Origin: Betaproteobacteria bacterium
GTDB taxonomy: Bacteria; Pseudomonadota; Gammaproteobacteria; Burkholderiales; Casimicrobiaceae
Assembly: GCA_009778785.1 (NCBI GenBank)
Contig: WRFN01000007.1
Location: 33,093-97,092 of the forward strand
DNA: 64,000 bases
Direction of reading: 5' to 3'
Part shown: in pieces, positions 1 to 8,685 of the stretch
How positions within the stretch are numbered: position 1 is the first letter of the stretch
Layout of the letters: the number at the start of each line of letters is the position of its first letter
The notes under the pieces: generated by a model
Databases searched by the model: none
Told to the model about the DNA's origin: nothing
Seen by the model: only the letters and a program-made list of their open reading frames with translations
Program-made: the position numbers and the translations under genes

Positions 1-604
1 AAACCAGAATGCGCGGCGACTGCTCGAAAATATCGGGAACGATGAAAATATCTTCGTAGCACTCCATTTCGGGAAAACGCAGCGTTTCAAACAAGCGGCG
101 GGAATAAACGCAGCCGATCAAATGCCCCATGTAACGCCGATGCCGCAACAGCGCTTCCCACAATTCCGACGCTTCCATTGCGGAGAAGACGTTTTCTTTC
201 GCGGGCTGCAACGAGGGCTTTCCTTGAAAACGAAACAGCGCCGTGACGATCATATCAACGGGTTTTTCTTGCAACTGTCGCAGCAAAATCTCGCAAGCGT
301 TGGGCGCCAGCGCGTCGTCGCCATCGACAAACATCAGATAAGGCGAGGTCGCCAACGCCAGCGCCGTGTTGCGCGTTTTGCCGACGTTGCGAAACGACAC
401 ATGCTCCACTTTGACGCTCGGGTGCTCTCTGGAAAAGGCGTCGATGAGTTCGCCGGTCGCATCGGTCGAAGCGTCGTCGATCAGCACCACTTCGATGTTG
501 TCAAGCCCGACGGTTTGCGCGGCGAGCGATGCCAGCGTTTCGGGAAGATACGCGGCCTGATCGTGCGCCACCAGCAGAAGGGAAAGTTGAGACTGCTTCA
601 GCAT
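1..604 (-). CDS. family 2 glycosyltransferase (C-terminus beyond window)
   Basis: The frame read leftward from the ATG at 604 stays open to the window edge, so about 201 N-terminal residues are visible. It begins MLKQSQLSLLLVAHDQ, then has IDDASTDATGE and a later VDGDD. This is the GT-A nucleotide-sugar fold: a beta-strand start, the DD/DAST loop, and a DxD-type metal site. The family transfers a sugar from a nucleotide-sugar to a lipid or glycan acceptor on the cytoplasmic face of the membrane. It lies 18 bp downstream of msbA on the same strand, which suggests co-transcription and a role in LPS or another surface glycan. Donor and acceptor cannot be told from sequence. Confidence 0.85.
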   Translation of the reverse strand, partial: MLKQSQLSLLLVAHDQAAYLPETLASLAAQTVGLDNIEVVLIDDASTDATGELIDAFSREHPSVKVEHVSFRNVGKTRNTALALATSPYLMFVDGDDALAPNACEILLRQLQEKPVDMIVTALFRFQGKPSLQPAKENVFSAMEASELWEALLRHRRYMGHLIGCVYSRRLFETLRFPEMECYEDIFIVPDIFEQSPRILV

Positions 605-622
605 GCTGTTAAAAAAATCATT

Positions 623-2389
623 TCAAACCGCGGGTTGTTCATGAAACTGCAAATGGTGGAGCCGGGCATAAACGCCTTGTTGCTCCAGCAGCGCGTGATG
701 CGCGCCCAACTCGATGATGCGACCGCGTTCCATGACCGCAATTCGGTCGGCGTTCTCGATCGTTGACAAGCGATGCGCAATCACAATTGTCGTCCTGTTC
801 TTCATCAAATTTTCCAGCGCCGCTTGCACCAAACGCTCGGATTGCGTATCGAGCGCGCTGGTGGCTTCATCCAGAATCAGAATCGGCGCGTTCTTGAGCA
901 ACGCCCGCGCAATCGCCAAACGCTGCCGCTGTCCGCCCGACAAACGCACGCCCTTCTCGCCGATCAGCGTGTCGAAGCCTTCCGGCATCGCTTCGATGAA
1001 ATCGAGCGCGTTGGCAGCGCGCGCCGCTTCGATCACGGCGTCGCGGTCCACCGCGTTCTGTTGGCCGTAAGCGATGTTCGCCGCCACGCTGTCGTTGAAC
1101 AGCACGACATCTTGACTCACCAGCGCGATCTGCGCGCGCAAACTCGTCAGCGTGAAGTCGTTGAGCGGCTCGCCGTCGAGCAGAATTTCTCCCGACTGCG
1201 GAATGTAAAAGCGCGGGATCAGGCTGACCAGCGTTGTCTTGCCTCCTCCCGACGGCCCCACCAGCGCCAGCGTTTCTCCCGGTTGAATGTCCAGCGTAAT
1301 GCCGGAAAGCGCTTCGCGCTCGGCGCGCGGATAGTGGAAGCTGACGTTACGGAAAGACAACGCGCCGCGCGTTTCGTTCAACACGCGCGCGCCGTTGTCC
1401 GGCTCCGGCGCTTCGTCGAGAAACGTGAAAACACTTTCGGCGGCAGCCAGCCCGCGTTGCAACGACAGCGAAACATTGGTCATGCGCTTGATCGGTGCAA
1501 ACACCATCATCATCGCCGTCACAAAAGTGACAAACCCGCCCGCCGTCAACGCATCTTGCCGCGCCAGCACGCCCGCGTAATACAACACCGCCGAGAGCGC
1601 ACAAGCGATGATCAACTGCGTAACGCCGGTGTTGACCGATGAAGTCACGCGCTGTTTGACGAGATTCTGGCGAATCGCTTTGGCGCCCTCGGTAAAGCGT
1701 TCCGTTTCATACGCTTCGCCGCTGTAAACTTTGACCACGCGCTGGCATTCGATGCTTTCGCCCAGAATCTGCGTCAACTGGCCCATCTGCTTCTGGTTTT
1801 CGCGCGACAGCCCGCGCAAGCGGCGGCTGATGTATTTGATGCAAATGGCCACCGACGGAAACACGATGAAGCACACCAGCGTCAAGCGCCAGTCGGTATA
1901 GAGCAGCAAGCCGAACAACCCCAATACCGTCAAACCATCCTTGACGGTAACGGTGATCACGCTGAAACCGGCTTCGGTGATCTGGTTCACGTCGTTCATC
2001 ACCCGCGACACCATTCGACCCGACGATTGATTTTCGTAATACGTCACCGGCAATCGCAACAGCAGCGCGAACATTTCCTGCCGCAAGCGTTGCACCAGAT
2101 GTCCCGACAACCAAGCCGTCGAATATTCGTTGACGAAACTTGAGACGCCGCGCAACAAAAAAAGGCCGATGATCGCCAGCGGCACCAGTATCATCGTTTG
2201 CGGGTCTTTGCCGATCAGGCCGCCGTCCACCAGAGGCTTCATCAACGAAACGAAAGCCGGCTCGGTTCCCGCCGCAATCGCCATCGCGATCAGCGACACC
2301 GCAAACACTTTCCAGTAGCCGCGCAAATACCGCAGCAAACGCTTGTAAAGCGTCCAACTGTTGGCAGTGATTTGGGGGGGCGGCGGCAT
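623..2389 (-). CDS. msbA: lipid A/LPS flippase MsbA (ABC exporter)
   Basis: The 588-residue protein has the half-transporter layout of the family. An N-terminal six-helix exporter domain (about residues 20–320) is followed by an ATPase domain with Walker A GPSGGGKTT, signature LSGGQRQR, Walker B ILILDEATSALD and a switch His in IAHRLSTI. The length matches MsbA (about 580). As a homodimer in the inner membrane, MsbA flips core-lipid A from the cytoplasmic to the periplasmic leaflet. The downstream glycosyltransferase and the distant lpxH fit an LPS-producing cell. A general multidrug half-ABC exporter is the main alternative, but the glycan context favours MsbA. Confidence 0.9.
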   Translation of the reverse strand: MPPPPQITANSWTLYKRLLRYLRGYWKVFAVSLIAMAIAAGTEPAFVSLMKPLVDGGLIGKDPQTMILVPLAIIGLFLLRGVSSFVNEYSTAWLSGHLVQRLRQEMFALLLRLPVTYYENQSSGRMVSRVMNDVNQITEAGFSVITVTVKDGLTVLGLFGLLLYTDWRLTLVCFIVFPSVAICIKYISRRLRGLSRENQKQMGQLTQILGESIECQRVVKVYSGEAYETERFTEGAKAIRQNLVKQRVTSSVNTGVTQLIIACALSAVLYYAGVLARQDALTAGGFVTFVTAMMMVFAPIKRMTNVSLSLQRGLAAAESVFTFLDEAPEPDNGARVLNETRGALSFRNVSFHYPRAEREALSGITLDIQPGETLALVGPSGGGKTTLVSLIPRFYIPQSGEILLDGEPLNDFTLTSLRAQIALVSQDVVLFNDSVAANIAYGQQNAVDRDAVIEAARAANALDFIEAMPEGFDTLIGEKGVRLSGGQRQRLAIARALLKNAPILILDEATSALDTQSERLVQAALENLMKNRTTIVIAHRLSTIENADRIAVMERGRIIELGAHHALLEQQGVYARLHHLQFHEQPAV

Positions 2390-2467
2390 GACTTTTAATC
2401 GGGGTTTATGGGAAACGGGTGACCGAACCCCTCAGGATGCGGAATTAACGTGTGATTATAAAGGATA

Positions 2468-3778
2468 TCAAGTCGCCTTTTCTTCGGCTTTTTTGGGATA
2501 AATCCGCACCATGACGATCCGCGGCCCCTTCATTTTCTTGACCACCGCATCAAAACCGTCAAATTCGATTTTTTGCCCTTCTTCCGGGACATCGCCCAGT
2601 TTCTGCATAATCAGCCCCCCCACGGAATCGACGCCGGACTCCTCGATATCGATCCCCAGCGCCCGTTCCAGGGTGAAAATCGGCAAACTGCCCTTGCCGA
2701 TCAGGGTGCCGTCGTCGAGCTGCACCCACTCGCGCTGCGACTGCCGGAATTCGTCGCGGATTTCGCCGACCAGCGCGCCCAGCAGGTTGTCCATCGTGAT
2801 AAAGCCGAGCGGCCGCCCCTTTTGCGTCGTCACTACCGTGAAATGCGGCGCGCCTTGACGGAAACGCCGCAGCAACTCAGTCGCCGGCAAATGCGTCGAA
2901 ACCGTCTCAATCGGCCGCGCCAGCATTTCCAGCGAAACTGCCTCGCCGCGCTCGACCGCGTGAAAAATATCCTTGACGTGAACGACGCCATGCACCTGAC
3001 CGCCCTCGTCGAGATAAGGATAACGGCTGAACCGCTGCTCCACCATCTTTTCCAGATTCCGCTCCAGCCCGTCCTTGGCCGACAACACCACCATCTCATT
3101 GGCCGGTCGCATCAAATCGCCGACATCGAGATCGCGAAAATCGAGCGCTTGCGCCAACACCTTCCATTCATCGCCGACCGTGTGCGCGTCGGCGCGCGAA
3201 CTGCGCAAAATCATCTTCAATTCTTCCGGCGAATACTGGCTGTCCTGAAGCGTCTCGGCGCCCAGCCCTATCACCCGCAAAAGATAATTGGCGCTGTGAT
3301 TCAGAATCCAGATCGCCGGATACGCCACCCAGTAAAACGCATAGAGCGGAAAAGCCGTCCAAACGCCGACTTTTTCCGCCCGCCGAATCGCCAACAATTT
3401 CGGCGCCTGCTCGCCGACCACGATGTGCAAATACGAAATCGCCAAAAACGCGACGAGAAACGAAACGCCGTGCAAAACCCCGGCGCTTTCGATGCCAACC
3501 GCTTGCAACAACGGTCGCAACAACTGCGCAAATGCCGGTTCGCCGATCCAGCCCAGCCCGAGCGACGCCAGCGTCACGCCGACCTGACATGCCGACAAAT
3601 AAGCGTCGAGATGCGCGTAAACCTCAAGAAGAATGCGCCCGCGCCAGCCGTGTGTTTTGGCAATGGCCTTGACGCGGGTTTGACGCAACTTGACCAGCCC
3701 GAACTCGGCCGCCACGAAAAACCCGTTCAACAAGACCAGCAAAAAAGCAACGAAAATCAGGAAAAGGTTCTGCCCCAT
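2468..3778 (-). CDS. CorC/HlyC-type CNNM membrane protein with CBS pair
   Basis: The start chosen is ATG at 3778 (MGQNLFLIFVAFLLVLLNGFF), giving 436 residues. The open frame continues 54 codons upstream, but that part is basic, low-complexity and lacks family character. Visible domains are a DUF21/CNNM transmembrane region (residues about 5–190, several helices and FVAAEFG), two CBS domains (about 205–335), and a C-terminal CorC_HlyC transporter-associated domain (about 350–430). Relatives are linked to Mg2+/Co2+ efflux or to membrane integrity; the old 'hemolysin' label is not well founded. It appears to be a single-gene unit between msbA and the asparaginase gene. Confidence 0.85.
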   Translation of the reverse strand: MGQNLFLIFVAFLLVLLNGFFVAAEFGLVKLRQTRVKAIAKTHGWRGRILLEVYAHLDAYLSACQVGVTLASLGLGWIGEPAFAQLLRPLLQAVGIESAGVLHGVSFLVAFLAISYLHIVVGEQAPKLLAIRRAEKVGVWTAFPLYAFYWVAYPAIWILNHSANYLLRVIGLGAETLQDSQYSPEELKMILRSSRADAHTVGDEWKVLAQALDFRDLDVGDLMRPANEMVVLSAKDGLERNLEKMVEQRFSRYPYLDEGGQVHGVVHVKDIFHAVERGEAVSLEMLARPIETVSTHLPATELLRRFRQGAPHFTVVTTQKGRPLGFITMDNLLGALVGEIRDEFRQSQREWVQLDDGTLIGKGSLPIFTLERALGIDIEESGVDSVGGLIMQKLGDVPEEGQKIEFDGFDAVVKKMKGPRIVMVRIYPKKAEEKAT

Positions 3779-3965
3779 ACGTCGGGAACGCCCCGACTCC
3801 TTTCCGAAACGGAGAAAAGGGCATTTTGCCTGAATGTGGCGGAGTTGTCTTGTCGCCCGTCCCCGACCTCGCGGAGCCTGTCTCCGCAGAGGCAGAAATG
3901 ACGACTTTGGAGATGCGAACGTCAGCGTATACAACCACAACTATCGGCGACGAAACGCTGAAGAA

Positions 3966-4013
3966 ATTCCCCTCTTGGGAGGGGTGTCGGCCTGAGCTTG
4001 TCGAAGAGTCAAC
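3966..4013. repeat. two short dispersed palindromic repeats
   Basis: The first is a CCCCTCTTGGGAGGGG palindrome. Directly after it comes CCTGAGCTTGTCGAAGAG, a member of the 'CCTGAGCTTGTCGAAGGGC' class also present near 20.0, 24.9 and 55.4 kb. A relative of the first lies near 49236–49258. The 300-bp gap between the CorC-like gene and the asparaginase gene otherwise holds only the terminator at 4031 and no convincing gene. Confidence 0.6.
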
Positions 4014-4030
4014 GGCGAAAAACTTTCCCC

Positions 4031-4061
4031 AAAAAAATGGGCGCTCACGCGCCCATTTTTC
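4031..4061 (-). terminator. intrinsic terminator of the asparaginase gene
   Basis: The hairpin ATGGGCGC/GCGCCCAT has a short loop, with A-runs on the left and T-runs on the right. It can therefore work on either strand. It lies just past the asparaginase stop codon and most likely ends that transcript. Confidence 0.7.
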
Positions 4062-4078
4062 TCACACTACAGGAGTGA

Positions 4079-5146
4079 TCAATACTTCTCAAACATCGCC
4101 TGAATTTTTTTCGGGTCTTGGGTCTTGGTCAGCGCCAGTTGCAGCAGAATCCGCGCTTTTTGCGGATTCAACGTACCGGAGGCGACAAAGCCAAGTTTGG
4201 CGTCATCGACTTCGGCATCCAGCGTCGTCGAGCCGGTCGGCACCCGCGACGAGCGCACGATTGCTACGCCTTTTTTCGCCGCGCCTTCCAGCACTTCAAA
4301 TACCTTGTTGTACAGGTTGCCGTTGCCCACGCCCGCTGAAACGATGCCCTTGTAGCCCGCATCGATGAGCGCTTTCGCCGGCAACTCGGAAGCGTTGGCG
4401 TAGTTGTAAATGATGCCTACCGGCGGCAGTTTGTCGAGCTTCGAAACATCGAATTCCGTCTTGGCGGTGTGCGCCCGTTCGGGACTGCGCTGATACGTCA
4501 CCTTGCCGTTATAAACGTAACCGAGCGGGCCGAAATTCGGCGCCGCGAAGGTCTGCACTTCCGTCGTGCTGGTCTTCGTCACATCACGTCCATCGAGCAC
4601 CACATCGTTCATCGCTACCATCACGCCGCGTCCCTTCGACGCTGGGCTTGCCGCCACGACAACTGCGTTGAACAGGTTGAACGGGCCATCGGCGCTCATC
4701 GCGTTCGACGGTCGCATCGCGCCGACCAACACCACCGGTTTGTCGCTCTTGACGGTCAGATTCAGAAAATACGCAGTTTCTTCCATCGTGTCGGTGCCGT
4801 GCGTGATCACGATGCCGTCCACATCTTTCTGCGCGAGCAATTCGTTGACGCGCTTGGCAAGTTTCAGCCAAACTTCGTCGTTCATGTCTTGCGAGCCGAT
4901 CTTCACTACTTGCTCGCCGGAAACATGCGCCACGCTTTTCATTTCCGGCACGGCGTCGATCAACAAATCAACGCCGACCTTGGCTGCCTGATACTGCGTT
5001 TGCGTTGCTGACTGGCTGACGCCGGCAATCGTGCCGCCGGTAGCGAGAATTCGCACATTCGGCAAATCGGCAGCGATGGCGTTCGCGCCGAAAGCAAAAC
5101 CAACCGCCAACAAAAACAACATCCACGTTTTTTTGAAAACTTTCAT
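4079..5146 (-). CDS. ansB: type II L-asparaginase, periplasmic
   Basis: The start is ATG at 5146, preceded by AGAGG at a good distance. The longer frame to 5191 adds 15 polar residues ahead of the signal peptide and is rejected. The 355-residue protein has a Sec signal (KKTWMLFLLAVGFAFGANAIAA) and then both catalytic threonine segments: LATGGTIAG (first Thr) and ITHGTDTMEETA (second Thr with its Asp). It hydrolyses asparagine, often glutamine too, to the acid and ammonia in the periplasm. Length and both motifs match AnsB. The gene is followed by the terminator at 4031. Confidence 0.92.
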   Translation of the reverse strand: MKVFKKTWMLFLLAVGFAFGANAIAADLPNVRILATGGTIAGVSQSATQTQYQAAKVGVDLLIDAVPEMKSVAHVSGEQVVKIGSQDMNDEVWLKLAKRVNELLAQKDVDGIVITHGTDTMEETAYFLNLTVKSDKPVVLVGAMRPSNAMSADGPFNLFNAVVVAASPASKGRGVMVAMNDVVLDGRDVTKTSTTEVQTFAAPNFGPLGYVYNGKVTYQRSPERAHTAKTEFDVSKLDKLPPVGIIYNYANASELPAKALIDAGYKGIVSAGVGNGNLYNKVFEVLEGAAKKGVAIVRSSRVPTGSTTLDAEVDDAKLGFVASGTLNPQKARILLQLALTKTQDPKKIQAMFEKY

Positions 5147-5277
5147 GAGAAGCCTCTCGTGTTTCGATAAAGGAGTTTTATTATCGCTCATTCGCCGCCA
5201 ATGATTACGTGTTTTTTGAATTGCGCATGTGTAAAAAACATTGACTTACACACCATTCCGCTTCACGCCTGACTCTC

Positions 5278-5306
5278 TTGTTGCCGTTTTCAAAAGACGT
5301 TACAAT
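5278..5306 (+). promoter_or_regulatory. possible sigma-70 promoter for the TerB-like gene
   Basis: TTGTTG at 5278 and TACAAT at 5301 are 17 bp apart, upstream of the gene starting at 5364. The -10 is close to consensus and the -35 only moderate. Confidence 0.4.
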
Positions 5307-5363
5307 CATTTCCAATAACTTCTTGGGATGTCCTTCTGAAAATATCAAACGGAGACATTTGCC

Positions 5364-5888
5364 ATGCACATCATCATCGCTGTCCTTGTTGCCGTTGCCG
5401 GTCTCATCTGGGCGCTCACCGCGCTGCAACGCTCCGGTGTGGATTTGAATTCGTTCAACCCTTTCACTTGGTATCGTCGTCATCAATGGAAGAAAAACTT
5501 TCGCGCGCATCCGGCGTTGACCGCTGACAATCCAATGGACATTGCCGCCGTCGTTTTGCTGTACACCGCCGAATTGAAAGGCGAGTTGACGCGCGAAACC
5601 CGACAGGCATTGTTGAATATCTTTCAGGGCACGTTCAAGATCGACGCCAAAGCCGCCGAAGAGCTTTTTTCATCGACGAGTTTTTTGCTGAAAGACGGTT
5701 TGTTTGAAAAACACGCGGCGCGTTTCGTCAACGAACGATGGAGCATATTGAGCGCCGAGCAAAGCGCGCAAATCATCTCGCTCGTCCAGCAAGTGGCCGA
5801 ACTGGACGACGCGCCCACTTCTCAACAAAACGCTTTTATCGCTCTTTTGAAAGAGAAAACGCAGCAGCCGCCCGGCACTTCTTGGTAA
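5364..5888 (+). CDS. membrane-anchored TerB-like protein
   Basis: The start ATG follows GGAG at a normal distance. The 174-residue protein has one N-terminal membrane helix (residues 1–20) and a mostly alpha-helical soluble part. The stretch around residues 57–150 (MDIAAVVLLYTAELKGELT, later LVQQVAELDDAPT) resembles TerB-type bundles seen in tellurite-resistance and DnaJ-linked proteins. The resemblance was recognised by eye and is not certain. No ter operon is nearby: the LysR gene follows 36 bp downstream on the same strand. No function is assigned. Confidence 0.65.
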   Translation: MHIIIAVLVAVAGLIWALTALQRSGVDLNSFNPFTWYRRHQWKKNFRAHPALTADNPMDIAAVVLLYTAELKGELTRETRQALLNIFQGTFKIDAKAAEELFSSTSFLLKDGLFEKHAARFVNERWSILSAEQSAQIISLVQQVAELDDAPTSQQNAFIALLKEKTQQPPGTSW

Positions 5889-5924
5889 TTCTTTTTCGCT
5901 GTACTATCACGAACGGAACCAACG

Positions 5925-6854
5925 ATGCAACAGACCACGCCGCAAACCATCCAATGGGAAGATATTCGCTACTTCTTGGCGCTGGCGCGCCACGGCAGCT
6001 TGTCGGCGGCCGCACGCGCGTTGCAAGTGGAACACTCCACCGTCAGCCGTCGCGTCGCCGCGCTTGAAGAAACCGTGCAACTCCAGTTGTTCGACCGTTT
6101 GCCGCGTGGCTGGCAACTGACTGTCGATGGTCACGCGTTATTGCCTTACGCCGAACGCGTCGAACGCGAGATGCTTTCATTCTCACGCGCCACCCTCAGC
6201 ACCACGGCAGTCGGCGGCGCTGTTCGACTCTCGGCGCCGTCTTCGCTGACCAACACGTTTTTGATTCCGCGTCTGGCATCACAACGCGCGCGCTGGCCGC
6301 TGATCGAACTTTATCTCTCCGACGACATTCGCTCCGCCGATCCGTTTTACCGCGACGCCGATTTGGCGATTCGGCTGGGGCGACCGCAAGATGCTTCCTT
6401 GGCCATTCGCCGCTTGGCCGTTCTCGGTTATGGCCTTTACGCTACGCCCGAACACGCGAAAAAATCGCCGGAGCACTGGTGCTTCATTGGCGCCAGCGAT
6501 AACCTTCATCACGCGCCCGAACAACAATGGCTGGAAGCGTTCAGCAACGGTCGTCGCTTTGCGCTTCGCTGCAATCGCTCGGCGGGCAGACTCGAAGCGG
6601 CGGCGGCCGGATTGGGCGTCGCGGTGTTGCCGCACTGCATGGCGCGCGCCGCCGGCCTTGTCACGCTGACCGGAGACTTTGATATTCCGTCGCGGGAAAT
6701 CTGGCTGCTCATTCATCCCGACGCCCGTCGCATTCCGCGCATTCAAGTGATCGCCGATTTGCTGATTGATCTCTTTACTCACCACGCGCGCTTGCTGGAA
6801 GAAGGCGTGCCGCCGCCGGATTTGTTTTCGGAAAATGTCGGAGAGGCATTCTGA
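5925..6854 (+). CDS. LysR-family transcriptional regulator
   Basis: The protein has 309 residues, the usual LysR length. An N-terminal winged helix-turn-helix (about residues 8–67, with FLALARHGSLSAAARALQ and HSTVSRRVAALE) precedes a two-lobed effector-binding domain. Many LysR proteins control a divergent neighbour, but here the genes on both sides run the same way, so the target is not evident. The C-terminal half (LPHCMARAAGL) is typical of a LysR subgroup that regulates small-molecule metabolism. Confidence 0.88.
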   Translation: MQQTTPQTIQWEDIRYFLALARHGSLSAAARALQVEHSTVSRRVAALEETVQLQLFDRLPRGWQLTVDGHALLPYAERVEREMLSFSRATLSTTAVGGAVRLSAPSSLTNTFLIPRLASQRARWPLIELYLSDDIRSADPFYRDADLAIRLGRPQDASLAIRRLAVLGYGLYATPEHAKKSPEHWCFIGASDNLHHAPEQQWLEAFSNGRRFALRCNRSAGRLEAAAAGLGVAVLPHCMARAAGLVTLTGDFDIPSREIWLLIHPDARRIPRIQVIADLLIDLFTHHARLLEEGVPPPDLFSENVGEAF

Positions 6855-6936
6855 CATGGAACAAAGAAACCACAGGGAATCACGTCATGAACCAACACAT
6901 CCGCAACGCCCTCAGAAAAAAGCTGAGCCATCTCCC

Positions 6937-7977
6937 ATGAATGCCATGAAAAAAATTTTGAAGCTATGGTTCTTGCCAGCAATGCTCGTGCCACTTTCCG
7001 GCTGCTCAACGCCGGATGTGACCCTCATCAACGCGAAAACCGGAAGAACCTGCTCACCTTCCTACTTTGAATTCCGGCAAGTGATCGTGGACACCAACCC
7101 GAAGTTGCGCCAATTCAACACCCTGCTTAGAACAGAAAAGGATACCGCCGCTTATATCACCTATGATGAAAACTGCCGCAAGTTGGACGAGCAAAAACTT
7201 CCCATGCTCGTGAGCGGCTACGCCGGAGAAGTGAATCACTCCTTTGCGGCGCGCGGCGGCAAAATCGCTTATGTCAATCAAAAAACACTCGACCTTCGCC
7301 TCTACGATCTGAAAACCGGCACGGACAAAATTGTTGTGCCCAACGTTGTGCCGGAGAATATCCGCTACACCTCTTGGAGATGGGCCATGCAGTGGCTTTC
7401 CGATTCATCACTCTTTCTTGCTGCGGATAACATTTACATTATCGACATGGACACAGGCAAACAGAAAGCCATCTACAACATCACCAAGCTGCCGCTCACA
7501 TGCGAATACGTCTTGTCGCCGGACGCCGCGATGCTTGCCTTCAACGAAGCAATCTCTGATATGCCGGGAGTGTTCGATGAAACCATCAAAATACTGGACA
7601 TTCATTCGGGGGAAATCATCAAAACCATCAAGGCAGAAAAGGCAACGGCAAATTACCCGCGATGGAGTTTTGATTCAAAAACGCTGGCTTATGTAGAAAG
7701 GAATCGGGAAAAGATGCAAATCAAGGTGATCTCCATCGCCGACGGCAAGGAACGAACGCTACAAAATCTGCCGCCCGACCACTGGATTAGGGGCTTTATT
7801 TTTGGCAAGGATTTCATCGGATACACAGTAGAAAAATTCAGAAGCGATGACCCGGGGCAGAGGTACTTTATCGACGCCCAAACCGGCGAGCCGAGAAAAG
7901 ACATCCTCTTGGGAAAACTTGGCTCGGATTGGCTGCTGGATAATGATGTCACCTATATCTGTACGACGGGGATTTAG
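6937..7977 (+). CDS. predicted lipoprotein with TolB/WD40-like propeller
   Basis: ATG at 6937 (or 6946) gives a lipoprotein signal: KKILKLWFLPAMLVPLSGC with lipobox LSGC. The longer frame from 6766 overlaps the LysR gene and lacks a signal. The mature 325-residue protein contains repeated blade-like segments (LRLYDLKTG, YIIDMDTGKQ, IKILDIHSGE, YFIDAQTGE), as in TolB-type beta-propellers. It probably sits in the outer or inner membrane leaflet facing the periplasm. No specific function is recognised. The stop codon directly abuts a REP doublet. Confidence 0.75.
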   Translation: MNAMKKILKLWFLPAMLVPLSGCSTPDVTLINAKTGRTCSPSYFEFRQVIVDTNPKLRQFNTLLRTEKDTAAYITYDENCRKLDEQKLPMLVSGYAGEVNHSFAARGGKIAYVNQKTLDLRLYDLKTGTDKIVVPNVVPENIRYTSWRWAMQWLSDSSLFLAADNIYIIDMDTGKQKAIYNITKLPLTCEYVLSPDAAMLAFNEAISDMPGVFDETIKILDIHSGEIIKTIKAEKATANYPRWSFDSKTLAYVERNREKMQIKVISIADGKERTLQNLPPDHWIRGFIFGKDFIGYTVEKFRSDDPGQRYFIDAQTGEPRKDILLGKLGSDWLLDNDVTYICTTGI

Positions 7978-8061
7978 CGCGTAGGTTGGGGTGAGCTTGC
8001 GAACCCCAACGGGTCGAAGCTTCGCTATGTTGGGGTTCGCAAGCTCACCCCAACCTACGCG
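7977..8061. repeat. REP doublet (inverted pair)
   Basis: Two copies of a REP-like unit (core GTAGGTTGGGGTGAGCTTGC and its continuation GAACCCCAAC) lie at 7977–8010 and, inverted, at 8029–8061, separated by 18 bp. Further copies bracket the transposase gene at 8686–9213. This is the BIME arrangement expected of REPs mobilised by a RAYT. Confidence 0.85.
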
Positions 8062-8148
8062 GGCTTGCCTAAATGTAGTAAATAAAAGAGGAGCAGTAGA
8101 GAGTGCGAAAAAAAAACAGTTTCTATTTTTATCTTAAAAATAGTTTTA

Positions 8149-8541
8149 TTGTCGTGCGCAATAGATTTTGCGCTCACGACGTTGCTTTGGATATTATTTG
8201 AAGATCTATTACGAGGTATTGAAGGGAATCTGTGGGGTTTCATTGTAGAACTGATATTGACAGCGTTTGTTTCTTTTAGAGTGAGCAATTTTTCAGGAAA
8301 AATACTTTATGGATGTTTTTCTTCTTTAGCCTACAAAGGGCTACAAATTTTAATAAAAGACTTTGTCACAATTGCCTTTTATTTTCCTGCCGCGCCAGAA
8401 ATGAGTGGTGGGAACTTTTTCTTTCTTTTCCTTTTTCTCTCTTATAATTGCTTTACCGATAACATTTGTGATTTCCTTCCCTTTTTCTTTTTTTGGTGCA
8501 CGGTCATCTCGCCGGTGATTCGTGAGAGAGCAGCATCATGA
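8149..8541 (+). CDS. possible small AT-rich membrane protein
   Basis: A frame starting at TTG 8149 and open from 8086 encodes about 130 residues with three or four strongly hydrophobic segments (LTTLLWILFEDLL, LWGFIVELILTAFVSF, FFFLFLFLSYN, FLPFFFFWCTVISPVI). Codon and base use are far more AT-rich than the neighbours. No clear ribosome site precedes TTG; AGAGGAG at 8088 is too far upstream. It is not recognised, and may be a foreign gene or non-coding AT-rich DNA between REPs. Confidence 0.3.
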   Translation: MSCAIDFALTTLLWILFEDLLRGIEGNLWGFIVELILTAFVSFRVSNFSGKILYGCFSSLAYKGLQILIKDFVTIAFYFPAAPEMSGGNFFFLFLFLSYNCFTDNICDFLPFFFFWCTVISPVIRERAAS

Positions 8542-8549
8542 GGGTCTGT

Positions 8550-8619
8550 AATCTGAACTGTGTCATCCGATAATATAGGCGCAAGCCGGGGAGATGACAT
8601 AAAGTTAAACACAGAACAA
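8550..8619 (+). repeat. 70-bp dispersed repeat, copy 1
   Basis: The segment beginning ATCTGAACTGTGTCAT and containing TAGGCGCA and GATGACAT matches the reverse complement of 19251–19320 over about 70 bp, at roughly three-quarters identity. It lies just outside the REP at 8650. Its nature is unknown; it could be the end of a decayed mobile element. Confidence 0.6.
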
Positions 8620-8649
8620 TTGGATCCGCGACGTCCCCCCCGAAAAGAG

Positions 8650-8682
8650 CGCGTAGGTTGGGGTGAGCCTGCGAACCCCAAC
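8650..8682. repeat. REP flanking the RAYT gene (left)
   Basis: A single REP unit (GCGTAGGTTGGGGTGAGCC, then GCGAACCCCAAC) ends 3 bp from the stop codon of the transposase gene. It is inverted relative to the copy at 9272–9301, so the two frame the gene. Confidence 0.85.
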
Positions 8683-8685
8683 GCA

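Noticed and set aside
2573..3901. 442-residue plus-strand ORF opposite the CorC-like gene
   Set aside because: Shadow frame with no family features.
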